Shown piece after piece: positions 36,294 to 44,819 of a stretch of 64,000 bases of DNA. A model generated the notes under the pieces. It was not told where the DNA came from. It worked only from the letters and a program-made list of their open reading frames with translations, and did no database searches. The stretch is from contig NZ_VWXD01000013.1 of NCBI RefSeq assembly GCF_011752625.1, positions 51,025 through 115,024 of the forward strand. Reading direction: 5' to 3'. Both the position numbers and the translations under genes were made by a program. The DNA is from Candidatus Pantoea formicae (lineage in GTDB: Bacteria > Pseudomonadota > Gammaproteobacteria > Enterobacterales > Enterobacteriaceae). Each line of letters begins with the position of its first letter. Position 1 is the first letter of the stretch.

Positions 36294-36558
36294 AACCCCA
36301 TCCTTCCATTTTTGGAACCCAAGACAACAAAGGTTTTATCCCGCTGCGGGAGAATAACGTTGCCAGACAGAAAATCATTGTACGGGATAATACTTAACAT
36401 GAAGGGGGGAAGAATGCCTGCTCGCGGACGAGCATTAGGAAATTTTTCTGGATCGGGAAAGAGCAGGGGTTTGAAGTCTCTGACTTTGAATGAGCCAATT
36501 TTCCCGTAGTAGTCCCAACGTTTCAACGCTTCTTCTTTTTGAAATATACCCCAACGTT
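36290..36558 (-). pseudogene. Truncated remnant of a DUF4056-like gene
   Basis: An open stretch from a TAA at 36559-36561 to its stop at 36290. It encodes only the C-terminal quarter: KEEALKRWDYYGKIGSF, LLFPDPEKFPNARP and LPPFMLSIIPYNDF align with the end of the protein at 27534-28229. Nothing like the N-terminal RNGLIYT...GHARGGD core is present upstream. There is no start codon with a ribosome site, so this is a remnant rather than a short gene. It still abuts the intact partner gene, as in the complete module. Confidence 0.75.
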
Positions 36559-36833
36559 ACATGGAGCAATACAAGTTAAATCTTGGTTTTGGGGCCTGTG
36601 ACTAATATTCCGCTGAGGATTCACCGATGCTCTAATTTCAGCAAGTGGAGCAATCGTGATTGATCAGGTTGGAGGCAGGGAAATCGATTTATTGAATTAA
36701 GGAAATACGTAATGGGAATTGAGAACAAGGCAATTAGGGTAACGCTCTAAGTGCAGGGCATAGTGAGTCTCCTCAACTATGCCATCTATAACGATTACCA
36801 ACGCGCCTGATTTATATCTTGGGGCGACCAGGT

Positions 36834-37739
36834 TTACGCGGTCATATCATCCTGACGCAACACGCGGTGACCATGCGCAATCAACGCATCTGTCACGCTA
36901 CGCATTAAGCGGCTCTCTGGCGCGAATCGGTGCCAGTACAGCATGCGGCGCTGATACAAGCCCGGCGTCAGATCAACAATCTCACCTTGCGCCAGCTCGC
37001 GCTCAATCTGCAGGTGCGGGATCATACAGCACACCGAACCCTGACGTGCCAGCTGCACGAAGGCTTCCGACGAGTTCACGATGTGGCATGGCACGCTGCC
37101 TGGTGACAGGTCAAAGTTCTGCTGTAAAAACGCCTGATGCATATCATCAAGATGGTCAAACGCTACCGCCGGGGCTTTTAACAGCGCGGAACGCGTCACG
37201 CCGTTCGGGAAGTAACGTGCGGCAAACTCGGGTGAAGCACAGAACAGGTAATCCAGCGCGCCTAACTGATCGACCAGGCAGCTGGGTAGCGGCTGAGGCT
37301 GGATACTCACCGCACCTACCACTTCACCACGGCGCAGTCTTTCTTGCGTACGGGTTTCATCTTCTACTTGCAGGTTCAGACGCACCGGCGAATCGGCCAA
37401 CACATCCTTCAGCGCGGGCAGTAACCAGGTTGCCAGACTGTCGGCGTTGACCGCCAGCGACAGCAACAGTGGTGTGCCGCCGCTGTTGTCATCGCCCAGC
37501 CACTCCTCTTCCAGCAGCTCAACCTGATGCAACAGCGCCAGCAGTTTTTGTCCTTGCTCTGTCGGACGCGGCGGCACTGTGCGCACCAGCAGCGGCTGAC
37601 CAAATAGATTTTCCAGCTGTTTAATGCGCTGTGACACCGCAGACTGTGTGATACAGAGTTTTTGGGCTGCGCGTTCAAAGCCGCGCTCACGAATCACAGC
37701 ATCCAGCGCCTGAAGCGTTCGATAATCCGGGCGTTTCAT
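36834..37739 (-). CDS. argP: LysR-family regulator ArgP (IciA)
   Basis: ArgP activates argO and other genes in response to arginine and lysine. The 301 residues (297 in E. coli) have a winged helix-turn-helix at about 4-63 (KLCITQSAVSQRIKQLENLF) and a LysR effector domain. The start at 37739 is chosen over one 14 codons upstream because GAGAGA precedes it and MKRPDYRTLQALDAV matches the family N-terminus. It is divergent from rpiA, as in E. coli. Confidence 0.95.
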   Translation of the reverse strand: MKRPDYRTLQALDAVIRERGFERAAQKLCITQSAVSQRIKQLENLFGQPLLVRTVPPRPTEQGQKLLALLHQVELLEEEWLGDDNSGGTPLLLSLAVNADSLATWLLPALKDVLADSPVRLNLQVEDETRTQERLRRGEVVGAVSIQPQPLPSCLVDQLGALDYLFCASPEFAARYFPNGVTRSALLKAPAVAFDHLDDMHQAFLQQNFDLSPGSVPCHIVNSSEAFVQLARQGSVCCMIPHLQIERELAQGEIVDLTPGLYQRRMLYWHRFAPESRLMRSVTDALIAHGHRVLRQDDMTA

Positions 37740-37920
37740 TGTTGTTCTCTCTCGTTCAGGATGGAAACTACTATGCCACAAAACGGTAATGGTGTGCTGC
37801 GCTGGTTTTTTGCGGGCTGGATTCCAAAGGATTAAATCGTTGCTTCAACAGCCGCGCAATTTTACGACGCCTTGTTTTATACTACGCGCACTTCGATGTC
37901 GCACAGGTTTTAAACATATC

Positions 37921-38580
37921 ATGACCCAGGATGAACTGAAAAAAGCAGTAGGTTGGGCAGCGTTGCAGTACGTTGAGCCAGGCACGATTGTCGGCGTTGG
38001 CACCGGTTCTACTGCTGCGCATTTTATTGATGCGCTTGGCACCATGAAGGATCAAATTGAAGGCGCGGTTTCCAGCTCTGTCGCCTCCACAGAAAAGCTG
38101 AAAGCCTTGGGCATTCACGTCTTTGATCTCAACGAGGTCGATGAGTTGTCGGTTTATGTCGATGGCGCGGATGAAATCAATCCACATATGCAGATGATCA
38201 AGGGCGGCGGTGCAGCACTGACGCGTGAAAAGATTGTCGCTGCGGTGGCAAAGAAATTCGTCTGTATCGTTGATGCCTCAAAAGAGGTCGATGTACTGGG
38301 CAATTTCCCGTTGCCGGTTGAGGTGATCCCGATGGCGCGTTCATTTGTGGCGCGTGAATTGGTTAAGCTGGGCGGCTTGCCAGAATATCGTCAGAACGTG
38401 CTGACGGATAACGGCAACATTATTCTCGACGTGCATAATCTGCGAATTCTTGATCCGATCGCGCTGGAAAAAACCATCAATGCGCTGCCGGGCGTGGTGA
38501 CCGTGGGTCTGTTTGCCGCGCGCGGAGCCGACGTAGCACTGATTGGCACCGCTGATGGCGTGAAAACCATCACAAATTGA
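37921..38580 (+). CDS. rpiA: Ribose-5-phosphate isomerase A
   Basis: RpiA interconverts ribose-5-phosphate and ribulose-5-phosphate; the latter is also the substrate of KpsF in the capsule locus. The 219 residues equal E. coli RpiA. Motifs: VGVGTGSTAAHFID (about 22-35), DGADEINPHMQMIKGGGAALTREK (abridged, about 81-103) and the C-terminal GLFAARGADVALIG. The start at 37921 is picked over one 44 codons upstream by homology and length. Confidence 0.97.
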   Translation: MTQDELKKAVGWAALQYVEPGTIVGVGTGSTAAHFIDALGTMKDQIEGAVSSSVASTEKLKALGIHVFDLNEVDELSVYVDGADEINPHMQMIKGGGAALTREKIVAAVAKKFVCIVDASKEVDVLGNFPLPVEVIPMARSFVARELVKLGGLPEYRQNVLTDNGNIILDVHNLRILDPIALEKTINALPGVVTVGLFAARGADVALIGTADGVKTITN

Positions 38581-38859
38581 TCTATCCGGCGCGATGTCTG
38601 CGCCGGTTATTTCCATCTGCAAAACATCTTTTCTCGCCAGGGTGAAATTTGGTGACTTATGTCACAAAAGATTCATCAAGCGCGGGTTCGTACTTCGCTG
38701 CACACGCATGTCACGATTTTGTACGGCATTGTGCTGCCTACGCGTGGGCGCATGCTGGCAGGTAGGCAATCGTTTGTATTGCCGCGCACGAAATTTTTGA
38801 TATTTTGGCAGAAGGCTAGCTTATGGTAGTCCTCATTGAATTCAGAATAGGGTCGGGAA

Positions 38860-40098
38860 ATGGCAAAGGTATCACTGGAAAAAGACAAGATTAAGTTCCT
38901 GCTGGTGGAAGGCGTTCACCAGAGTGCACTGGATAATCTGCGTGCTGCGGGTTACACCAACATCGAATTCCATAAAGGGGCACTGGATGCGGAGTCGCTG
39001 AAGTCCTCCATCCGCGATGCGCACTTCATTGGTATCCGTTCCCGTACCCAACTGACCGAAGAGATTTTTGCGGCAGCTGAAAAGCTGGTGGCTGTGGGTT
39101 GCTTCTGTATCGGCACCAATCAGGTTGACTTGGCCGCAGCGGCTAAACGCGGCGTGCCAGTGTTTAACGCGCCATTCTCCAACACTCGTTCAGTCGCTGA
39201 GCTGGTGATTGGTGAAATGCTGCTGATGCTGCGTGGCATTCCTGAAGCTAACGCCAAAGCGCACCGCGGTATCTGGAATAAACTGGCTACGGGTTCCTAT
39301 GAAGCGCGTGGCAAGAAACTGGGTATTATTGGTTACGGTCATATTGGGATGCAGTTGGGTGTGCTGGCGGAAAGCCTGGGCATGCATGTGTTCTTCTACG
39401 ATATCGAAACCAAATTACCCTTGGGCAACGCGACCCAAGTGCGCCATCTGTCTGACTTGCTGAACATGAGCGATGTGGTCAGCCTGCATGTGCCAGAAAA
39501 CCACACGACACAGAACATGATCGGTGCTGAAGAGCTGGCGCTGATGAAGCCAGGTGCATTGCTGATCAACGCTGCGCGCGGGACCGTGATTGATATCCCA
39601 GCACTGTGCAATGCGCTGGCAAACAAACATCTGGCAGGCGCGGCTATTGACGTGTTCCCAGTGGAACCTGCAACCAACAGCGACCCGTTCAATTCACCGC
39701 TGTGTGAGTTCGACAACGTGATCCTGACGCCACACATTGGTGGTTCGACTCAGGAAGCGCAGGAGAACATCGGTACTGAAGTGGCAGGCAAGTTAGCGAA
39801 ATACTCTGACAACGGTTCTACGCTGTCTGCAGTTAACTTCCCTGAGGTTTCCCTGCCGATGCATGCCGCCAGCGCCAGCCGCTTGCTGCACATCCATGAA
39901 AACCGCCCTGGCGTGCTGACTGCTATCAACCAGATCTTTGCTGAGCAGGGCATCAACATTGCTGCCCAGTATCTGCAAACCTCTCCGCTGATGGGTTATG
40001 TGGTTATTGATATTGATGCAGAAGAAGATGTCGCGGAAAAAGCGCTGCAGCTGATGAAAGCAATTCCGGGCACCATTCGCGCCCGTCTGCTGTACTGA
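38860..40098 (+). CDS. serA: D-3-phosphoglycerate dehydrogenase SerA
   Basis: SerA makes phosphohydroxypyruvate, the first step of serine synthesis, and is inhibited by serine through its ACT domain. The 412 residues (410 in E. coli) show the NAD fold LGIIGYGHIGMQLGVLAES (about 153-171), the active-site His region TPHIGGSTQEAQENIG (about 291-306) and a C-terminal ACT domain (about 340-412, VLTAINQIFAEQGINI). It supplies serine and, through GlyA, glycine to the gcvTHP system encoded downstream. A GCGCACC/GGTGCGC hairpin without a T-run follows at 40112-40127. Confidence 0.97.
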   Translation: MAKVSLEKDKIKFLLVEGVHQSALDNLRAAGYTNIEFHKGALDAESLKSSIRDAHFIGIRSRTQLTEEIFAAAEKLVAVGCFCIGTNQVDLAAAAKRGVPVFNAPFSNTRSVAELVIGEMLLMLRGIPEANAKAHRGIWNKLATGSYEARGKKLGIIGYGHIGMQLGVLAESLGMHVFFYDIETKLPLGNATQVRHLSDLLNMSDVVSLHVPENHTTQNMIGAEELALMKPGALLINAARGTVIDIPALCNALANKHLAGAAIDVFPVEPATNSDPFNSPLCEFDNVILTPHIGGSTQEAQENIGTEVAGKLAKYSDNGSTLSAVNFPEVSLPMHAASASRLLHIHENRPGVLTAINQIFAEQGINIAAQYLQTSPLMGYVVIDIDAEEDVAEKALQLMKAIPGTIRARLLY

Positions 40099-40199
40099 TA
40101 TCAATCTGGTAGCGCACCTTGGTGCGCTGCTGGTGCTCAAAACAAACGTAGCGACGTGATTTATTGCGCAGGCTTGAAGCTCTGAGTTTGCTGCAAGAT

Positions 40200-40297
40200 G
40201 CGCAATGAATGCATTGCGCCGCTACGCATTATCTCTCTGGAATACATTGCGCTGCTACGTATTCCCCACTGCCATGAATTGCGCTGCTACGTATTAT
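40200..40297. repeat. Cluster of short repeats between serA and fau
   Basis: Three direct copies of a unit of the form ATTGCGC(C/T)GCTACG(C/T)ATT occur at 40213-40232, 40246-40265 and 40278-40297, spaced 32-33 bp apart. The palindrome GCGCAATG/CATTGCGC (40200-40219) overlaps the first. The last copy runs into the 3' end of fau. This is the position of the sibC/ibsC toxin locus in E. coli, but no Ibs-like peptide was found here. Confidence 0.65.
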
Positions 40298-40886
40298 CCC
40301 ATTGCCACAATTTTGACGGCGTCAGAATAGCCGGCAAAGGCACATCCCATGCTGCCACCGGCAGTGACGCCACGCGCTGGCAATCATGTGCAATCCCCAT
40401 CGGTAAAAAGCCGTGCTGCTGCCAGTTTTGTAGTGTGCGATCGTAAAACCCGCCTCCCATACCCAATCGCTGTCCTTGATGGTCAAACGCCACTAACGGC
40501 ACAAGCATGACATCTAACTGGTCAAGTGTTGCCAGCTGCGTGATATCTAACGGCGGCTCAGGGATGCGCAGTTTATTTGGGCTGAGCGGCGTCTCGGGGG
40601 TATAGCGAATAAATAACAGGTTGCCAGGCGCAAAGGGGTGTAACACCGGCAGGTAAACCTGTTTCTTCTGCTGCCACAGTTTGGCAATCAGCGGGCGCGT
40701 ATTGATTTCGCCATCAACCGATAAAAACAGCGCAACGCGATGTGCATTGGCCAAGGGAGCAAAGTTAATGGCGTGTTCGGCCAGCAGGTCGGCAGCTTGT
40801 TCCTGTTGCTCAGGCGTGAGATGTCGCCGCAGATGGCGTACATGCTGACGGATGTCTTGACGATCGAGAAGGGAAGGTTCTGACAT
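40287..40886 (-). CDS. fau: 5-formyltetrahydrofolate cyclo-ligase Fau (YgfA)
   Basis: This ATP-dependent enzyme converts 5-formyl-THF to 5,10-methenyl-THF, salvaging a folate by-product of serine hydroxymethyltransferase. The 199 residues include the family motif LVAFDHQGQRLGMGGGFYDRTL (abridged, about 132-152). GGGGAT lies before the ATG. It is downstream of the 6S RNA gene, so it is probably co-transcribed with ssrS, as in E. coli. Its 3' end is overlapped by a repeat cluster. Confidence 0.93.
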   Translation of the reverse strand: MSEPSLLDRQDIRQHVRHLRRHLTPEQQEQAADLLAEHAINFAPLANAHRVALFLSVDGEINTRPLIAKLWQQKKQVYLPVLHPFAPGNLLFIRYTPETPLSPNKLRIPEPPLDITQLATLDQLDVMLVPLVAFDHQGQRLGMGGGFYDRTLQNWQQHGFLPMGIAHDCQRVASLPVAAWDVPLPAILTPSKLWQWDNT

Positions 40887-40949
40887 GATATCCCCGGTTT
40901 AGTCGGCTGTTTCAGCCACTATATGATAACCGGGGGATAATGCTAAGAA

Positions 40950-41134
40950 GAGATCTCCGAGATGCCGCCGCAGGCTGTAACCCTTGAACCCTTGGTTCAA
41001 GGTGAACATGCCGTCGCAACCATCAGGCTTCTCGGACGGGCCGAGCTTGCTCACAGGTTGCGGAGCGTCACATTCTGTTGGTATGAAATATCGGCTCAGG
41101 GGACTGGCCCGCTTGCAAACATCTCAGAGAAAAT
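40950..41134 (-). ncRNA. ssrS: 6S RNA
   Basis: 6S RNA binds the sigma-70 RNA polymerase holoenzyme in stationary phase by mimicking an open promoter. On the minus strand the sequence begins ATTTTCTCTGAGATGTTTGC and ends near CTCGGAGATCTC; the ends pair as the closing stem, as in E. coli. Internal segments such as GGGCCAGTCCCCTGAGCCGA and GAACCAAGGGTTCAAGGGTT match the E. coli RNA closely. End points are accurate only to a few bases. The gene lies between zapA and fau, its usual place. Confidence 0.95.
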
Positions 41135-41172
41135 TGACTTCACCGTCACTCTAGCACGAGTACCATGAAGTG

Positions 41173-41502
41173 TTATTCGAATTTAGGGCCCTGGCGATCA
41201 GTTATGCGACCTTGCTCAACTAATGCTTGTTCAATGGTCTGTTGCAGCATGCGGATACGTTGTTCCATGTTTGCTGCATAATCGCGCGTTTTGCCTTTTT
41301 CCTGTGCCAACTCGTGGCAGATGTTTAAGGCGGCGATGAACACCAGTTGCTCTGTATTGGTGACTCTAGTGCGAACTTTTAAATCTTGCAACCGTTGATT
41401 GAGATCCTCTGCAGCCAGATTCAGCGCATCTTGCTGTTCAGGCGGACAATTTACTCTCAATGAACGACCAAAAATTTGAATATCTACCGGTTGTGCAGAC
41501 AT
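41173..41502 (-). CDS. zapA: Cell division protein ZapA
   Basis: ZapA binds and bundles FtsZ filaments at the division ring. The 109 residues equal E. coli ZapA: an N-terminal globular part (MSAQPVDIQIFGRSLRVNCP) and a long C-terminal coiled coil (about 60-105). The start at 41502 is chosen over one 55 codons upstream because it restores the family N-terminus and length. It is divergent from ygfB and upstream of ssrS-fau on the same strand. Confidence 0.96.
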   Translation of the reverse strand: MSAQPVDIQIFGRSLRVNCPPEQQDALNLAAEDLNQRLQDLKVRTRVTNTEQLVFIAALNICHELAQEKGKTRDYAANMEQRIRMLQQTIEQALVEQGRITDRQGPKFE

Positions 41503-41672
41503 GCCACCATCCTGACTGATTACTCTGTTCGCATCTCCCTTACCTGTCAATGGGTTGGGAGGTGCGCAACTATATAGAGCCGCGATATAAGTTACAACCC
41601 CTTTTCTGGAAACCTTGAGGCACCTGGTGGTAGCATAACACGAACTTATTCTGCCAACGACGACCAAAGCTT

Positions 41673-42254
41673 ATGTCTTTACAGAACGAAACGCCTACTT
41701 ACAACGCACTTGCCTCAGCGCTCTCACAGCAGGGCGTAGGCATGACACCTGCTGAGATGCACGGACTGCTGAGCGGCATTCTGTGTGGCGGCAATCAGGA
41801 TACCAGTTGGAAAACGCTGGTTCATGACCTCACCAACGAAGGCATGGCGTTTTCACAAAGCCTGTCACAGCCGTTGCAAGCACTGCACGACAGCCTGACC
41901 AGCACGCTGGAAGAGGAAGGTTTCCTGTTTCAATTGATGCTGCCAGAAGAAGACGACATCACCGTCTTTGATCGTGCAGATGCACTGGCGGGTTGGGTTA
42001 ATCACTTCTTGCTTGGTCTGGGTGTGACGCAGCCGAAGCTGGATAAAGTGACCGGCGAAACCGGCGAAGCGATTGACGATCTGCGTACCATCGCGCAACT
42101 CGGTTATGACGAGGACGAAGATCAGGAAGAACTGGAGCAGTCGCTGGAAGAGGTGATCGAATACGTGCGTGTTGCGGCTTTGCTGTGTCACGACACCTTC
42201 ACTCGACAGCACACGCCAACCGCACCAGAAGTGAAAAAGCCTACGTTACACTAA
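41673..42254 (+). CDS. ygfB: UPF0149 family protein YgfB
   Basis: YgfB is a conserved cytoplasmic protein; homologues in Pseudomonas modulate antitoxin/anti-terminator function and amidase expression, but the E. coli role is unclear. The 193 residues fit the UPF0149 family: the N-terminal MSLQNETPTYNALASALS, MHGLLSGILCGG (about 31-42) and an acidic stretch DEDEDQEELEQSLEEVIEYV (about 146-165). It is the first gene of the ygfB-pepP-ubiH-ubiI cluster. Confidence 0.93.
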   Translation: MSLQNETPTYNALASALSQQGVGMTPAEMHGLLSGILCGGNQDTSWKTLVHDLTNEGMAFSQSLSQPLQALHDSLTSTLEEEGFLFQLMLPEEDDITVFDRADALAGWVNHFLLGLGVTQPKLDKVTGETGEAIDDLRTIAQLGYDEDEDQEELEQSLEEVIEYVRVAALLCHDTFTRQHTPTAPEVKKPTLH

Positions 42255-42301
42255 GTGTGTCATTGCGGGCGCGGGTGCCCGTTTCAACAGGGAGTGCAAA
42301 C

Positions 42302-43624
42302 ATGATTACACTGGAAACTTTCCAGCAACGTCGTCAGGCGCTGATTGCCCGTATGGCACCTGGCAGCGCCGCTTTGATTTTCGCAGCACCTGAAGTGACG
42401 CGCAGCAACGATACCGAATACAACTTCCGCCAAAACAGTGATTTCTGGTACTTCACCGGATTCAATGAGCCGCAAGCGTTGTTGGTGTTGATCAAAAGCG
42501 ATGACAAGCATAACCACAGCGTGCTGTTTAATCGTGTACGCGATCTGACAGCCGAAATCTGGTTTGGTCGTCGTCTCGGACAAGATGCCGCACCGGCGAA
42601 GCTGGGGGTCGATCGCGCTTTGCCTTGGGACGATATCGGTGATCAACTGCATCAGCTGCTTAACGGCTTGGATGTGGTGTATCACGCCCAAGGTGAATAT
42701 GCGGAGGCCGATAGCCTGGTCTTTAGCGCACTGGAAAAACTGCGCCGTGGATTCCGTCAAAACCTGAGCGCGCCAGCAACGGTCACCGACTGGCGACCGT
42801 GGGTACACGATATGCGCCTGTTTAAAAGCGAAGCGGAGATTGAAATCCTGCGCCGCGCGGGTCAAATCAGTGCGCTGGCGCACACCCGCGCGATGCAAAG
42901 CTGTCGTCCGGGAATGTTCGAGTATCAACTGGAAGGCGAAATTCATCATGAATTCAATCGCCGCGGTGCGCGTTTCCCCTCTTACAACACCATTGTGGGA
43001 TCGGGTGAAAACGGCTGCATTCTGCATTACACCGAAAACGAAAGTGAAATGCGCGATGGCGATTTGGTGCTGATTGACGCGGGCTGTGAGTTCCACGGAT
43101 ATGCAGGGGACATCACCCGCACCTTCCCCGTAAATGGTAAGTTCACTCAGCCACAGCGCGAGATTTACGACATCGTGCTGGCCTCGCTGTACAAAGCGCT
43201 GTCGATGTTCCGTCCAGGCATCAGCATCCACGACGTCAATGATGAAGTGGTGCACATCATGATCACCGGCCTGGTTGATCTCGGTATCCTCGAAGGCAAT
43301 ATCGACACGCTGTTCGAACAGCAGGCGCACCGTCCATTCTTCATGCATGGTTTGAGCCATTGGCTGGGGCTGGATGTGCATGACGTCGGCCACTACGGCA
43401 CACCAAGCCGCGACCGCATTCTCGAACCTGGCATGGTGCTGACCATTGAACCGGGCCTGTACATTGCGCCGGATGCCAAAGTCTCACCGCAGTATCGCGG
43501 CATCGGCATTCGCATTGAAGATGACATTGTGATCACCGCTGATGGCAATGAGAACCTGACCGACAGCGTAGTGAAAGATGCCGATGCCATTGAAGCATTG
43601 ATGGCGGCGGCGCGCCACGCATGA
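42302..43624 (+). CDS. pepP: Xaa-Pro aminopeptidase PepP
   Basis: PepP removes N-terminal residues that precede proline. The 440 residues (441 in E. coli) have the creatinase-like N-domain and the pita-bread catalytic domain with dinuclear Mn ligands in IDAGCEFHGYAGDITRTFP, HGLSHWLGLDVHDVG and TIEPGLYIAP, GIRIEDDIV. The start at 42302 follows AGGGAG and gives the E. coli N-terminus, rather than an ATG inside ygfB. Its stop overlaps the ubiH start by 4 bp. Confidence 0.96.
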   Translation: MITLETFQQRRQALIARMAPGSAALIFAAPEVTRSNDTEYNFRQNSDFWYFTGFNEPQALLVLIKSDDKHNHSVLFNRVRDLTAEIWFGRRLGQDAAPAKLGVDRALPWDDIGDQLHQLLNGLDVVYHAQGEYAEADSLVFSALEKLRRGFRQNLSAPATVTDWRPWVHDMRLFKSEAEIEILRRAGQISALAHTRAMQSCRPGMFEYQLEGEIHHEFNRRGARFPSYNTIVGSGENGCILHYTENESEMRDGDLVLIDAGCEFHGYAGDITRTFPVNGKFTQPQREIYDIVLASLYKALSMFRPGISIHDVNDEVVHIMITGLVDLGILEGNIDTLFEQQAHRPFFMHGLSHWLGLDVHDVGHYGTPSRDRILEPGMVLTIEPGLYIAPDAKVSPQYRGIGIRIEDDIVITADGNENLTDSVVKDADAIEALMAAARHA

Positions 43625-44799
43625 GCATTTTGATTGCAGGCGGGGGTATGACCGGCGCCACGCTGGCATTGGCCATCTCGCATCTGACGCGCGGCCAATT
43701 ACCCGTCACCCTGATTGAACGCAGCCTGCCAGACAGTCGTGCGCATCCAGGGTTTGATGGACGCGCCATCGCGCTAGCGGCAGGTACCTGCCAGCAGTTG
43801 GCCGATATTGACCTGTGGCGATCGCTGGCCGATTGCGCGACACCCATCACGGACATCCACGTTTCTGATCGCGGTCACACGGGTTTTGTGCAGTTGCAGG
43901 CGGATGATTATCAGCTTCCGGCGCTGGGCCACGTCGTTGAACTGTTCGATGTGGGGCAGCGTCTGTTCCAGCGCCTGAAAAGTGCGCCGGGTGTGACGGT
44001 GCGTTGCCCTGATTACGTCACGGCGGTGGAGCGCAGCGCTGAATCTGTGCAGGTTACGCTCAACAGTGGCGAACAACTTGAAGGTGCATTGTTGGTGGCA
44101 GCGGATGGTTCGCGCTCCCCGTTAGCGGCATCCTGCGGGATGACCTGGCAACGTGACGATTATCAGCAGCTCGCGGTTATCGCCAATGTCACCACGCAAC
44201 TGCCGCATCAGGGCCGCGCCTACGAGCGCTTTACCGAGCACGGCCCGCTGGCGCTGCTCCCGATGTCAGATAATCGTATGTCCTTAGTGTGGTGCCATCC
44301 CATTGAGGCAGAAGCGACGTTAAAACAGTGGGATGACGCCACCTTCCTGCACCAGCTACAGCAGGCATTTGGCTGGCGCCTGGGGCGTTTTACCCACACA
44401 GGTCAACGCGAAATTTATCCCCTGGCGCTGCAGCAAGCAGAACGTCAGGTGGCACATCGCTTGGCGCTGGTGGGGAATGCGGCACAGACGCTGCATCCGA
44501 TTGCTGGCCAGGGCTTCAACCTCGGGCTGCGGGATGTGATGTCGCTGGCAGAAACGCTGGCAGGTGCCTATCGGCAACAACAAGATGTGGGCAGTTATGC
44601 CGTGTTGCATCACTTTGCTGCACGTCGCCAACCGGATCGCACCGCGACGATTGGCGTGACCGATGGATTAGTACGGCTGTTTGCCAACCGTTATGCGCCT
44701 TTAGTGGCGGGAAGAAATCTTGGGCTGGTGGCAATGGACCATCTGCCATGGCTGCGAAGCCCACTTGCCGCGCGTACGCTCGGCTGGGTCAAGCGTTAA
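43621..44799 (+). CDS. ubiH: 2-octaprenyl-6-methoxyphenol hydroxylase UbiH
   Basis: UbiH is the flavoprotein that hydroxylates C1 of the ubiquinone ring precursor. The 392 residues show the FAD motif IAGGGMTGATLALAI (about 4-18), the DG motif (LLVAADGSRSPLA) and the second FAD motif LALVGNAAQTLHPIAGQGFN (about 281-300). In E. coli the gene order pepP-ubiH-ubiI is the same. The start overlaps the stop of pepP (ATGA), so the two are coupled. Confidence 0.95.
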   Translation: MSILIAGGGMTGATLALAISHLTRGQLPVTLIERSLPDSRAHPGFDGRAIALAAGTCQQLADIDLWRSLADCATPITDIHVSDRGHTGFVQLQADDYQLPALGHVVELFDVGQRLFQRLKSAPGVTVRCPDYVTAVERSAESVQVTLNSGEQLEGALLVAADGSRSPLAASCGMTWQRDDYQQLAVIANVTTQLPHQGRAYERFTEHGPLALLPMSDNRMSLVWCHPIEAEATLKQWDDATFLHQLQQAFGWRLGRFTHTGQREIYPLALQQAERQVAHRLALVGNAAQTLHPIAGQGFNLGLRDVMSLAETLAGAYRQQQDVGSYAVLHHFAARRQPDRTATIGVTDGLVRLFANRYAPLVAGRNLGLVAMDHLPWLRSPLAARTLGWVKR

Positions 44800-44819
44800 G
44801 CATGAATTAAGGGGCAGCA

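Noticed and set aside
36779..37450. Plus-strand ORF of 223 codons opposite argP
   Set aside because: Antisense shadow of argP, with low-complexity Ser/Arg/Ala composition.
40099..40286. Possible sibC/ibsC-type toxin locus between serA and fau
   Set aside because: No short Ibs-like hydrophobic ORF was found on either strand; only repeats are present.
40962..41168. Short plus-strand ORF between fau and zapA
   Set aside because: It is the reverse complement of 6S RNA.
42284..43393. Minus-strand ORF of 369 codons opposite pepP
   Set aside because: Long only because of pepP codon bias; the pepP frame has all catalytic motifs.
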